64,000 bases of DNA from Cobetia amphilecti (GTDB taxonomy: Bacteria; Pseudomonadota; Gammaproteobacteria; Pseudomonadales; Halomonadaceae): the NCBI RefSeq assembly GCF_020217465.1, contig NZ_CP084115.1, positions 2,604,001 to 2,668,000 of the forward strand. The letters are read 5' to 3'. Below are positions 52,524-60,697 of the stretch, piece by piece. Under the pieces are notes generated by a model. It made no database searches, was not told where the DNA came from, and saw only the letters and a list, made by a program, of their open reading frames with translations. The first letter of the stretch is position 1, and every line of letters starts with the position of its first letter. The position numbers and the translations under genes were made by a program.

Positions 52524-53525
52524 TCAGGCAGGCGTGGTCTCCTGACGGGTCGCGGCGCGCTCGAGGAGTGCGACCCAGTTCTTGCCCATGATGCCGGCCA
52601 CTTCGTCCTCGGACATGCCTACCTTGCGCAAACCGGCAATCAGGTTGGGGAAGTCACGACTGTCTCGCAGCCAGGACAATGGACGCGGCCAGTCAGCGTT
52701 GCTGGCACTGCCTTCGCCGTAGTCCATGTCCTTGGACCAGCGACCATTGCGCATCCACTCAAGAATGGACACCGGCTGGTTCTGACACAGGTCGGTGCCG
52801 ATTCCCAGGTGTTCGATGCCCATCAGGTCTGCGGTTCTGGCGATCATTTCGCAGTACTCGGTCAGAGTGCAGTCGGAGCCATTGCGCAGATGGAAGGGAT
52901 ACGCCGAGAACCCCAGCAGCCCATCACTCTCCGCGATGGCCTTGAGCACCTTGTCGGACTTGTTGCGCCTTGCCGGATGGAAGCTTTCCGGGTTGGCGTG
53001 GGAAATGATCACAGGGCGCTCGGATATCTCGATCGCCTCGAGCGTGGAGCGCTCTGCGCTGTGCGACATGTCGATGACCATGCCGACGCGATTCATCTCA
53101 CGGATCACCTGACGTCCGAAGCGAGTGATCCCGCTGTCTTGTGCCTCATAACACCCGCAGGCCAGCAGACTCTGGTTGTTGTAGGTCAGCTGCATGATCA
53201 TCAATCCGAGGTCACGCATCACCTCGACCATGTCGATATCGTCCTCGATGGGCGAGCAGTTCTGCGCCCCCAGAATGATGCCGACACGACCGCTGGCTTG
53301 CGCAACCGCGATATCCTGCGGCACATGCACGGGCATGATCAGATCAGGCCAGGCCTCGAAACGTCGATTCCACTCGCCAAGACGCGACAAGGTCTCTCGC
53401 GTCGTCTCGTGGTACACGAGAGTGGCGTGTACGGCGTCCAGCCCCCCTTCTCGCATCTGCTCGAATATCTCGCGTGACCAGTTGGAATACTGCAGGCCAT
53501 CGATCGTCAGCATTGTCTTTGACAT
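52524..53525 (-). CDS. M19 membrane-dipeptidase-like protein with missing metal ligands
   Basis: A 333-residue TIM-barrel protein of the peptidase M19 family. The second-metal histidines seem kept (VIDMSHSAE and VIISHANPESF), as is GIGTDL. The N-terminal HxD motif, normally DGHND, is DGLQYS here, and the usual GxEGG glutamate region reads ILGAQNCSP. The first metal site is therefore probably absent. Similar non-canonical M19 proteins occur beside dimethylglycine or betaine genes in Pseudomonas. It lies between the BCCT carrier and the ALDH. Peptidase activity is doubtful. Confidence 0.8.
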   Translation of the reverse strand: MSKTMLTIDGLQYSNWSREIFEQMREGGLDAVHATLVYHETTRETLSRLGEWNRRFEAWPDLIMPVHVPQDIAVAQASGRVGIILGAQNCSPIEDDIDMVEVMRDLGLMIMQLTYNNQSLLACGCYEAQDSGITRFGRQVIREMNRVGMVIDMSHSAERSTLEAIEISERPVIISHANPESFHPARRNKSDKVLKAIAESDGLLGFSAYPFHLRNGSDCTLTEYCEMIARTADLMGIEHLGIGTDLCQNQPVSILEWMRNGRWSKDMDYGEGSASNADWPRPLSWLRDSRDFPNLIAGLRKVGMSEDEVAGIMGKNWVALLERAATRQETTPA

Positions 53526-53534
53526 GGGGCCTCC

Positions 53535-55001
53535 TCACGCCTTGATGTAGCAGGTCTTCACGACGGTGTAGAACTCGCGCGCGTATCGCCCCTGCTCACG
53601 AGGCCCGAAGCTTGAAGCCTTGCGACCACCGAAGGGCACGTGGTAATCCGTCCCCGCCGTCGGCAGATTGACCATCACGCAGCCGGTCTCGGCACGCGCC
53701 TTGAAGCTGCTGGCCAGTTTCAGGGAGTTGGTGATGATGCCCGCCGTGAGCCCGAAGTGTGTGTCATTGAGCACATCGATGGCCTCTTCTGCGTCGCTCA
53801 CCTTGATGACGCAGGCGATCGGACCGAAGATCTCCTCGCGATTGATGGCCATGTCGTTGGTGGTATTTACCAGCAGCGCCGGGCTCATGAAGTAGCCGTC
53901 GGTGGCGCACTCCACACGCTCGCCGCCACAGACCAGCGTTGCCCCCTCTTGCTGGGCGCGCTGCACCCAGGACAGGTTGGACTCGAGCTGCTTGGCATCG
54001 ACGGCCGGCCCCATGTGCACGCCCTCTTCCAACGCGTGACCGACGCGGACCTGAGACAGGCGCTGAGTCAGCTTTTCCACGAACTCGTCATGGACCGATT
54101 CCATCACGATCAGCCGCGAAGATGCCGTGCATTTCTGGCCGGTGCCTGAGTAGGCACCATTGAAGGCTGCCTCGACGGCCAGCTCCATGTCGGCATCATC
54201 GGCGATGATCAGGGCGTTCTTGGAGCCCATTTCCAGCTGGCACTTGACCAGATTGGCAGCAGTGGCCGCCGCCACTCGACGACCCACTTCCAGAGAGCCG
54301 GTGAAGGACAGGGCATGAATGTCGGGGCTGGAGATCAGTTCATCCCCGATGCTGCTGCCCGGGCCCATCACCAAATTGAAAGTGCCTGCCGGGAGTGACT
54401 GGCGATGAATGATTTCGGTCAGCGCCCATGCGCTCGCAGGGACCAGATTGGCCGGCTTGAAGACGACCGCGTTGCCGAAGGCCAGCGCAGGCGCAATCTT
54501 CCAGACCGCTGTCGCCATCGGGAAATTCCAGGGGCTGATCACACCGACGACACCAACGGGCTCCCGACGGACCTCGACCTCAACGCCAGGACGCACCGAG
54601 TCTGCGCGCTCATCAATCTGGCGCAAGACTTCGGCACCGTAGTAATGGAAGAACTGCCCGGAGCGATGAACCTCACCCACTCCCTCCGCCAGGGTCTTGC
54701 CCTCTTCACGCGCCAGCAGCTCACCCAGCTCCGTCTTGCGGGCGATCAGCTCATCGCCGATGGCCATCAACACGGAATAACGTTGCTCGAGACCTGACTG
54801 GGCCCATTGTGCCTGGCCACGCTTGGCCGCCTGGATGGCATCGGCAACCTTATCGACACTGGCCTGCGCATAATGGCCGATGACATCGCGGGTATCGGAC
54901 GGATTGAGATTGGCGATGCTGCCCTGACCTGCGACCCACTGACCATCGATGTAGAGATCGTGAACAGCGTCGTGAGTGGCGGTAGTGGTGTGGTGTGACA
55001 T
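53535..55001 (-). CDS. NAD(P)-dependent aldehyde dehydrogenase
   Basis: A 488-residue ALDH: VISPWNFPMATAVWKIAPAL, Glu257 in QLEMGSKN and nucleophile Cys291 in SGTGQKCTASSR. The C-terminal TDYHVPFGGRKASSFGPREQG is similar to semialdehyde/vanillin-type enzymes of the KGSA type II group. AAGGAGG precedes the ATG. It is the first gene of the minus-strand cluster and is divergent from the LysR gene 114 bases away. Substrate unknown. It may oxidise an aldehyde product of the compound imported by the BCCT carrier. Confidence 0.9.
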   Translation of the reverse strand: MSHHTTTATHDAVHDLYIDGQWVAGQGSIANLNPSDTRDVIGHYAQASVDKVADAIQAAKRGQAQWAQSGLEQRYSVLMAIGDELIARKTELGELLAREEGKTLAEGVGEVHRSGQFFHYYGAEVLRQIDERADSVRPGVEVEVRREPVGVVGVISPWNFPMATAVWKIAPALAFGNAVVFKPANLVPASAWALTEIIHRQSLPAGTFNLVMGPGSSIGDELISSPDIHALSFTGSLEVGRRVAAATAANLVKCQLEMGSKNALIIADDADMELAVEAAFNGAYSGTGQKCTASSRLIVMESVHDEFVEKLTQRLSQVRVGHALEEGVHMGPAVDAKQLESNLSWVQRAQQEGATLVCGGERVECATDGYFMSPALLVNTTNDMAINREEIFGPIACVIKVSDAEEAIDVLNDTHFGLTAGIITNSLKLASSFKARAETGCVMVNLPTAGTDYHVPFGGRKASSFGPREQGRYAREFYTVVKTCYIKA

Positions 55002-55115
55002 GTGAACCTCCTTGAACGCGGTGACAACAGATTAGGAGGACCAGAGGGATAAAGATAATCAATAATAAATACCCTATGATAAATTTCCCTTACCACTCTG
55101 AAGAGGATCGACGCG

Positions 55116-55997
55116 ATGGTCGCAGAGCTGAAGATCACGCCGCTGCGCTATGTCTTGGCAGTGGTGGATCACGGCGGTTTTCACGCTGCTTCTCGTTATC
55201 TGCATCGCACCCAGCCGGCCCTGTCGATGGCCATCCGCGAGCTGGAAAACCGCCTGGGGGAGGCGTTGTTCGAGAAGGGTGCCAAGGCGACCCTGACCCC
55301 CTATGGCAGCTACTGCGTGCCGCGCTTTCGGGAGCTGATCAATCAGCATGATCGTCTGAGCCGGGAACTACAGGCGCGCGCCGCCAAGGAGGCAGGCCAA
55401 CTGGACATGGCAGTAGTGCCGTCAGTGGCCAGCCGACTGATGCCGAAACTGCTCTCCGAGTTCGTCAGTCGCTATCCGGGAATAAAGGTCGGCCTCCACG
55501 ATGGCAACGCCGATTTCGTTCGCGAGCAGGTCATCAGCGGTCAGGTCGACATCGGCATCACCAGCCTGTGGGGGTTGGAGGAAGAATTGCTCTTTCATCC
55601 GTTGTTTCATGACGAAGTCGGCGTGGTCTGCCGTGACGATCACCCCCTGGCCGAGCGCCAGACTCTGACATGGCAAGCACTGGAGACAGAATCCCTGATC
55701 GGCAATGGCACCTCGCGGCTGTTGCAGGGCACGGCGGCCAAGTCACTGCTCGAAATGCATGCCTTGTATATTTCCAACATGATTTCGCTGACAGCCACGC
55801 TGGTCGCCGGGATGGGGGTCACGACGCTGCCCCGCCTGGCGTTTCCGCAGGAATATGAGCGCCTGCGATTCATTGAGCTCGCTGAACCGCGAGTCAGTCG
55901 CGAAGTGGGCCTGATTCGCCGCAAGGGCGCCAGCTTGTCGCCGGCGGCGCAGGCCATGGAGAGCTTCATCATAGAAAGCCTCGGCGCCGGACAATGA
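55116..55997 (+). CDS. LysR-family regulator of the BCCT/ALDH cluster
   Basis: A 293-residue LysR protein of the CysB/Cbl-like shape: HTH YVLAVVDHGGFHAASRYLHRTQPALSMAIRELENRLGEALFEKG (quoted in part: RTQPALSMAIRELENRLG); co-inducer domain with RYPGIKVGLHDGNADFV and VVCRDDHPLAERQTL. Divergent from the ALDH gene. Its last ~90 codons recur as a decayed copy at 57247 onwards, showing that it was part of a duplicated segment. Confidence 0.92.
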   Translation: MVAELKITPLRYVLAVVDHGGFHAASRYLHRTQPALSMAIRELENRLGEALFEKGAKATLTPYGSYCVPRFRELINQHDRLSRELQARAAKEAGQLDMAVVPSVASRLMPKLLSEFVSRYPGIKVGLHDGNADFVREQVISGQVDIGITSLWGLEEELLFHPLFHDEVGVVCRDDHPLAERQTLTWQALETESLIGNGTSRLLQGTAAKSLLEMHALYISNMISLTATLVAGMGVTTLPRLAFPQEYERLRFIELAEPRVSREVGLIRRKGASLSPAAQAMESFIIESLGAGQ

Positions 55998-56218
55998 GCC
56001 CTTCATGTCCCGCCGCCCGAGCCGTGGCCTGCGCCATTCGATGGTGACCCTGTCGCCCACGGGATGTCGGCCCGGGTGGCGGCCGTGCGAAGATAGCGCT
56101 TTGAAACGCCCAGGGCGTTACCCCCGTCAGGTTTTGACAGGAGGCATGCGTGTATTCGATTCGTCTGTGGGCCGCACGTCACGCGCGACTGCTGGAGCTC
56201 ACCTATCAGGCCGTCGAG
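55725..56218 (+). repeat. Duplicated segment, copy A
   Basis: This 494-base stretch (LysR 3' part, intergenic leader and first 23 codons of an MTHFR-C gene) recurs at 57247-57740 with the same length and scattered differences. The leader and MTHFR-C start are nearly identical in the two copies; the LysR part has diverged most. Confidence 0.9.
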
Positions 56219-56388
56219 ACGGAAGGGGACCATGGATCAGACGGTGGAGGGCCGGGACACCTGCATCGAGATGATCCAGCCATTGCGTGAGATTGAGGGC
56301 GTTAGCGGCGTGCATATCATGGCGCATCGCCAGGAGGCCTTCGTGCCCGAGATCATCCAGCGCGTGGGCATTCTGGGGGCGCGTAGGC
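56150..56388 (+). pseudogene. Fused remnant of two methylenetetrahydrofolate reductase genes
   Basis: It begins with the same GTG start and first codons as the intact MTHFR-C gene at 57672 (VYSIRLWAARHARLLELTYQ), then at about 56219 jumps to sequence matching the end of the intact MTHFR gene (from about 58932). The matching end runs to about 56388, including IEGVSGVHIMAHRQEAF in a different frame. Compared with copy B about 1.2 kb has been deleted and the fusion is out of frame, so it is non-functional. Confidence 0.85.
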
Positions 56389-56484
56389 CATACATGCCGC
56401 AACCTCCGCTGGACACTACAGGGTCCATTGGTTGAGCGTGACGGGACCAGCGAGCCTTTAGATAACATGCACAGCCGGAGCACC

Positions 56485-56934
56485 ATGAACGAGATCGACA
56501 TCCGCCCGGGCACGCCTACCGATATCGTGTACCTCAATGCACGTATCCCGGAGTTCACCGAAAGGGCCACCCTGGGGCGTGTGGCAAGCCGACTGCTGAA
56601 TGGCTCTGCGCCTTCCTGCAGCCTGATTCTTGTGGCCTATCGACAACAGCTGCCGATTGCCTACAAGGCTGGGTATGCGCTGAATTCAGAAGAGTTTTAC
56701 AGCTGGCTGGATGGCGTACTGCCTGATCACCGCCAGACAGGGATAGCCACTCGCCTACGAGAGGCACAGGAACGCTGGGCACGTGAGCAGGGTTACCAAC
56801 GTATCCGGGTCAAATCAATGAAACGATATCCCGCCATGCTCAAATTGCTTGTCTCGGCGGGCTATCAGGTCTGCGCATATGAAGATGCTGGCACGCCTGA
56901 GGCCAGCAAGATCGTGTTCCAGAAAATGCTATAG
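56485..56934 (+). CDS. GNAT-family N-acetyltransferase
   Basis: A 149-residue GNAT protein. The acetyl-CoA loop is in GVLPDHRQTGIATRLREAQ, followed by ARGEQ-type helix WAREQGYQRIRVKSM and the C-terminal MLKLLVSAGYQVCAYED. The start at 56485 (MNEIDIRPGTPTDI) matches the start of a decayed copy at 59191. An in-frame ATG six codons earlier (56467) is also possible. Substrate unknown. It is intact only in copy A of the duplication. Confidence 0.85.
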   Translation: MNEIDIRPGTPTDIVYLNARIPEFTERATLGRVASRLLNGSAPSCSLILVAYRQQLPIAYKAGYALNSEEFYSWLDGVLPDHRQTGIATRLREAQERWAREQGYQRIRVKSMKRYPAMLKLLVSAGYQVCAYEDAGTPEASKIVFQKML

Positions 56935-57246
56935 GCTCGCCAGTCCAACCTGTTCGAAGCAATGTCACTATTACTCAATCAGCAATCGCTGCCTCACGCA
57001 CTGACGCGGCACCTGTATCAGCGATAGTCTGAGGGTTTCCTTGAGGACATGCCTCCAATGCCTCGACTTCCTCACGCTTGCCCTTGCCGGTGACGCTTGC
57101 CGGTGACGCTTGCCGGTGACGATGGCTTCCAGGTAATCGCAGAAGTCACTCAACGCATCGTTGACATGGCTCGGCGAGCGATGAAGCTCGATTTCCACAT
57201 GACCAAGCGGCAGCAAGCCTTCGTCATCGCCGACGGTTCGACAGCC
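56935..57246. other. Gap between duplication copies
   Basis: About 310 bases with no supported gene. A minus-strand frame (56971-57255) contains a coding-like stretch (SHVNDALSDFCDYLEAIVTG) and may be a gene remnant, but no family was recognised. It includes a 13-bp tandem repeat at 57083-57121. Confidence 0.4.
57083..57121 (+). repeat. 13-bp tandem repeat, three copies
   Basis: CTTGCCGGTGACG occurs three times head to tail without mismatch, in the gap between the two duplicated segments. Confidence 0.95.
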
Positions 57247-57519
57247 GGAGGGCACGGTGGCCGAGTCACTGCTCGAGATGCATGCCCTTCATATCTCCAA
57301 CATGATTTCGTTGACAGCCACGCTGGTCGCCGGAATGGGGGCACGGCGCTGCCCCGCCTGGCGTTTCCGCAGGAAAATGAACGCCTGCGGTCCATCTAAC
57401 TCGCCGAACCGCGGGACAGTCGCGAAGTAGGCCTGATCCGCCGCTAAGGCGCCAGCTTGTCATCGGCGACGCAGGCCATGGAAAGCTTCATCATTGAAAG
57501 CCTCGCCGTCGAACAATGA
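57247..57519 (+). pseudogene. Remnant of LysR regulator (copy B)
   Basis: Matches codons for the last ~90 residues of the LysR gene at 55116-55997: the segments for LLEMHA..ISNMISLTATLVAGMG and FPQE..ERL are recognisable. A premature stop (TAA near 57398), a lost base near GMGVTT and a further TAA near 57445 show that it is not translated as LysR. The rest of the gene is missing. Confidence 0.88.
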
Positions 57520-57740
57520 CTCTTTCATGGCCCGTCGCCTGCGCCTTGGCCTGCGCCTTTCGATAGTGACGCTGTCGCCCACGGGATGTCGTCCCGGGTG
57601 GCGGCCATGCGAAGATAGCGCTCCGAAACGCCCAGGGCGTTACCCCCGCCAGGCTTTGACAGGAGGCATGCGTGTATTCGATTCGTCTGTGGGCCGCACG
57701 TCACGCGCGACTGCTGGAGCTCACCTATCAGGCCGTCGAG
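57247..57740 (+). repeat. Duplicated segment, copy B
   Basis: 494-base counterpart of 55725-56218. Here the segment continues into intact MTHFR-C and MTHFR genes, whereas copy A is broken at its end. Confidence 0.9.
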
Positions 57741-58136
57741 CCGGTGATCATCAAACTGCAGCCGCTGTGGAAGTCCGTCGGTTACGCACGCGCCGAGAAG
57801 CCCGTCGCCAGACTGGAGCAAGCCTGCAAGGGCTTGCTGTTTGACTGTCAGATGTGTGGCCAGTGCATTCTGAGTTCGACCGGCATGTCCTGCTCAATGA
57901 ACTGCCCCAAGCACCTGCGCAACGGCCCCTGCGGCGGTGTCATGCAGAATGGCAACTGTGAAGTCGAACCGGACACGCGCTGCGTGTGGGTGGAAGCCTG
58001 GGAAGGCAGCCAGCGGATGAAGGACAGCGATGCGATCCAGATCGTGCAGTTGCCGGTGGACCATCGCCTGCAGGGCTCCTCATCTTGGTTGCGCGTGGCC
58101 CGGCAAGCCGCTGAACGCCGAGAGAGCCTGAAATGA
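57672..58136 (+). CDS. Methylenetetrahydrofolate reductase C-terminal (zinc/Cys-rich) domain protein
   Basis: A 154-residue MTHFR_C protein with a dense cysteine pattern: LLFDCQMCGQCILSSTGMSC, SMNCPKHLRNGPCGG, and CEVEPDTRCVW, probably binding a metal or Fe-S centre. It starts at GTG 57672 with AGGAGG five bases upstream and overlaps the MTHFR gene by ATGA. Such pairs occur in one-carbon pathways that remove methyl groups from methylated compounds, which suits the adjacent BCCT/ALDH cluster, though involvement is inferred. Confidence 0.85.
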   Translation: MYSIRLWAARHARLLELTYQAVEPVIIKLQPLWKSVGYARAEKPVARLEQACKGLLFDCQMCGQCILSSTGMSCSMNCPKHLRNGPCGGVMQNGNCEVEPDTRCVWVEAWEGSQRMKDSDAIQIVQLPVDHRLQGSSSWLRVARQAAERRESLK

Positions 58137-59104
58137 CTTCCAGACTCACTATCCCCGACAACACCCAACTGCCACCTGCCGAGGACGCTGGCAACGTCGG
58201 TCGCCTGGAGCGAGTACTTCGCAGCGGTCAGTTTGCCGTCACCGCCGAGCTGGCACCGCCCGACTCGGCCGATCCACAGGAAGTGCATGCGCGCGCGCAG
58301 CTGTTTGCCGGCCATGTGGATGCCATGAACGCCACCGATGGCTCGGGCGCCAACTGCCATATGTCGAGCGTGGCGATGTGTGCCCTGCTGGCCCGCGAAG
58401 GCCATGAGACGGTGATGCAGATCTCGTGTCGTGACAGAAACCGCATCGCCATCCAGGGCGATGTACTGGGGGCTACGGCGCTGGGCATCCGCAACCTGCT
58501 GTGTCTGACCGGGGATGGCGTGCAGGTCGGGGATCACCCCGAGGCCAAGCCGGTGTTCGATCTCGACTCTCTATCACTGCTGGAAATCGTCGCCGGGCTG
58601 CGTGACAAGCACGTCTTCGCCAGCGGGCGAACACTGACCTCAGCGCCCCAGGTATTTCTGGGCGCCGCCGCCAACCCCTTCGCCCCGCCCTTCGCGTTTC
58701 GCCCTCATCGTCTGGCCAAGAAGATTGCCGCCGGCGCCCAGTTCATCCAGACACAATACTGCTTCGACCTGCCGCGCTTTCAGGACTTCATGCATCGTGC
58801 CCGTGATCTGGGGCTGTTGGAGAAATGCTTCATCCTGCCCGGCGTCGGCCCGCTGGCCTCGGCACGCACCGCCGAGTGGATGCGCCGCCATGTTCCCGGC
58901 GTGCATATCCCGGATGACGTACTCAAGCGCTTGGAAGGGGCCAGGGATCAGAAGGCGGAGGGCCGGGATATCTGCATCGAATTGATCCAGCAATTACGTG
59001 AGATCGAAGGCGTGAGCGGCGTGCATATCATGGCGCATCGTCAGGAGGCCTTCGTGCCCGAGATCGTGAAGCGCGCGGGCATTCTAGGAGCGAGTAAATC
59101 ATAA
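58133..59104 (+). CDS. Methylenetetrahydrofolate reductase (MetF-like)
   Basis: A 323-residue flavoprotein TIM barrel. Visible are FAVTAELAPPDSADP (substrate/FAD Glu), DAMNATDGSGANCHMSS, QISCRDRNRIAIQGDVLGA, NLLCLTGDGVQVGDHP, AGAQFIQTQYCFDL and VHIMAHRQEAFVPEI. It interconverts methylene-THF and methyl-THF. As part of a two-protein enzyme with the Cys-rich neighbour it is likely to run in the oxidative direction for methyl-group catabolism rather than for methionine synthesis, which is inference from context. The last 55 codons also occur in the copy A remnant. Confidence 0.9.
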   Translation: MTSRLTIPDNTQLPPAEDAGNVGRLERVLRSGQFAVTAELAPPDSADPQEVHARAQLFAGHVDAMNATDGSGANCHMSSVAMCALLAREGHETVMQISCRDRNRIAIQGDVLGATALGIRNLLCLTGDGVQVGDHPEAKPVFDLDSLSLLEIVAGLRDKHVFASGRTLTSAPQVFLGAAANPFAPPFAFRPHRLAKKIAAGAQFIQTQYCFDLPRFQDFMHRARDLGLLEKCFILPGVGPLASARTAEWMRRHVPGVHIPDDVLKRLEGARDQKAEGRDICIELIQQLREIEGVSGVHIMAHRQEAFVPEIVKRAGILGASKS

Positions 59105-59190
59105 ACACCCGAACCTCGCCCAACCCCTTCTCCATAAACCCGCTAGCCTGTGATTGATAGCGTCACACTTCAGGAAGCAATGACAGGGTG

Positions 59191-59262
59191 ATGACCAACA
59201 ACAAGATTGATATCCGCCCGGGCACCCTTGTCGATATCGCGTCGGCGAGGCTGGTGGCGGCG
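59191..59262 (+). pseudogene. 5' remnant of GNAT acetyltransferase (copy B)
   Basis: MTNNKIDIRPGTLVDIA matches the start of the intact GNAT gene in copy A (MNEIDIRPGTPTDIV). After about 20 codons the similarity ends and unrelated hydrophobic sequence (VAAFVFFCLMSVQVLAYG) follows, ending at 59373. The break coincides with the entry of the RES/Xre module. Confidence 0.8.
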
Positions 59263-59360
59263 TTCGTGTTCTTCTGTCTGATGTCTGTTCAGGTTTTGGC
59301 CTATGGCCAGTACTACCTCAGGAAGCCGATAAACGATACGAGATGCTGTCAAATGAATCA

Positions 59361-59385
59361 TCTGATACCCTGAAGAGGTATCAGA
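59361..59385. promoter_or_regulatory. Operator palindrome of RES/Xre module
   Basis: Perfect 9-bp inverted repeat TCTGATACC/GGTATCAGA with a 7-base spacer, just upstream of the antitoxin start; the obvious autoregulation site for the Xre protein. Confidence 0.8.
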
Positions 59386-59405
59386 TGAAGTCACGGGAGA
59401 GAGCT

Positions 59406-59858
59406 ATGCAAGCCGCTATCAAAGAGTATCGCCCAAAACCAACCGCTCGGAAGGACGACTTCTGGAGGGCTCTGGGTCTCCCCTCGCGTGGAGCCAAACT
59501 GCATGAAGCGCTGAGTGCCGGCATCTCGTACAAAGTCTATACCAAGCTCACCGAGGCCTCCGGGCTTGAGAGCAAGGAGCTGGCACGGTATGTGGTCATT
59601 CCTCCGGCAACCCTGAAGCGTCGTGCCGATACTGGCTACTTCAAACCTGCCGAGGGCGATCGGCTTTACCGTTTCGCTGAGGTGTACAAGAGCGCGATGG
59701 ACTTGTTCGAAGGCGACAAGGCGAAGGCGAAAGAATGGTTGCTCAGCCCCGTGCGTGGGCTGGGGGGCCGTCGACCGGTCGAGATGGTGGCTACCACTGC
59801 TGGCGCTGAAGCCGTTCTAGATCTGATCGGCCGGCTTGAGCATGGCGTCTTTGCATGA
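59406..59858 (+). CDS. Xre/MbcA/ParS-type antitoxin of RES toxin
   Basis: A 150-residue antitoxin. The N-terminal HTH is in SAGISYKVYTKLTEASGLESKELARYVVIPPATLKRR (quoted in part: LARYVVIPPATLKRR), and the C-terminal toxin-binding domain has DLFEGDKAKAKEWLLSPVRGLGGRRPVEM. It binds and neutralises the RES toxin and probably represses its own operon. GGAGAG precedes the ATG at 59406; 59385 is also possible but overlaps the operator. It ends four bases into the toxin gene. Confidence 0.92.
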   Translation: MQAAIKEYRPKPTARKDDFWRALGLPSRGAKLHEALSAGISYKVYTKLTEASGLESKELARYVVIPPATLKRRADTGYFKPAEGDRLYRFAEVYKSAMDLFEGDKAKAKEWLLSPVRGLGGRRPVEMVATTAGAEAVLDLIGRLEHGVFA

Positions 59859-60319
59859 CTGTGGTGCGCGGTTATCGGCTCGTTAAGCGGAAGTGGCTAA
59901 AGACAGCCTTTGATGGGGAAGGGGCTCGGCTGTACGGCGGGCGCTGGAACAGCAAAGGTAAGGCCTGTGTGTACCTCGCGAGCACAGAGTCATTGGCCAT
60001 GCTCGAGGTGATGGTTCATCTGGAAGACAACCAACTGCTGAAGGAGTATGCGCTCCTGGAGGTGACATTCCGACAAGAGGTGCTAATGCAGCTCCCGGAG
60101 GACGTTCTGCCAGCAGATTGGCGAGCTGAGCCGGCGCCACCTTCCACAGCCGAGATCGGTGACGACTGGCTTGAGGGACAGTCGAGCCTAGTTCTGGCGG
60201 TTCCGAGTGTGGTCGCGCCCCGAGAAACGAACTACCTCGTTAATCCAGAGCACCCCGATTTTCTGGCGCTGGCCCAGAATGCCGAAGAGGTAGATTTCAC
60301 TCCAGATCGTCGACTGTAG
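59855..60319 (+). CDS. RES-domain toxin (NAD+ phosphorylase family)
   Basis: A 154-residue RES protein: GYRLVKRKWLKTAFDGEGAR with LYGGRWNSKGKACVYLASTE (Arg-Glu...Ser framework), ALLEVTFRQ and SVVAPRETNYLVNPEHPDF. Family toxins deplete NAD+ and arrest growth. Typical length, all framework residues visible, so probably active. Start overlaps the antitoxin stop (ATGA), giving strict stoichiometric coupling. Confidence 0.93.
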   Translation: MTVVRGYRLVKRKWLKTAFDGEGARLYGGRWNSKGKACVYLASTESLAMLEVMVHLEDNQLLKEYALLEVTFRQEVLMQLPEDVLPADWRAEPAPPSTAEIGDDWLEGQSSLVLAVPSVVAPRETNYLVNPEHPDFLALAQNAEEVDFTPDRRL

Positions 60320-60332
60320 CACCCGCCCCTCA

Positions 60333-60422
60333 GTGTCAGCGCTTCCCTGTGACCGGGAAAGCCGTGTGTTGCTCTTTCTTTCTGTCAGAAGCGCTATTGC
60401 CTCGCTCCCTCACCCCCTGAGC
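60333..60422 (+). repeat. Imperfect direct repeat, left copy
   Basis: GTGTCAG(C)GCTT... to CTCACCCCCTGAG, about 90 bases, resembles 60961-61049 with scattered changes. It starts just after the RES toxin gene. Confidence 0.8.
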
Positions 60423-60697
60423 CAGCTACTTCTATCGTGCCATGGAAGTAGAGCCTTTCCGCAGAAAATGCCCCCCCCTATCCAACCACGAAGTGGCATG
60501 TCGTAAGCCCCCTACGCCTGATCCTTTCAGAACAGAATACTCAGGCGCAGGGATAGCCCCATCTCGATGCCCAATAAATAGTCGGAAGTGGTGATACTTA
60601 CTTGGTGAGAGCCAAAAGCTCAACGGCGATATGCTGCAATAAGGCAACGCCCCTTGCCAAACGCTTCTCTCAGCGGCCCTAATGCAGCCGCCTCATT
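60423..60697. other. Gene-free stretch inside repeat-flanked region
   Basis: No supported gene. A short minus-strand frame (60432-60647) lacks features. The sequence looks like decayed DNA between mobile-element scars. Confidence 0.4.

Noticed and set aside
57494-57844. Open frame running across the MTHFR leader from 57494
   Set aside because: It reads the leader and the MTHFR-C start in another frame; the GTG at 57672 with AGGAGG and the Cys motif fix the real frame.
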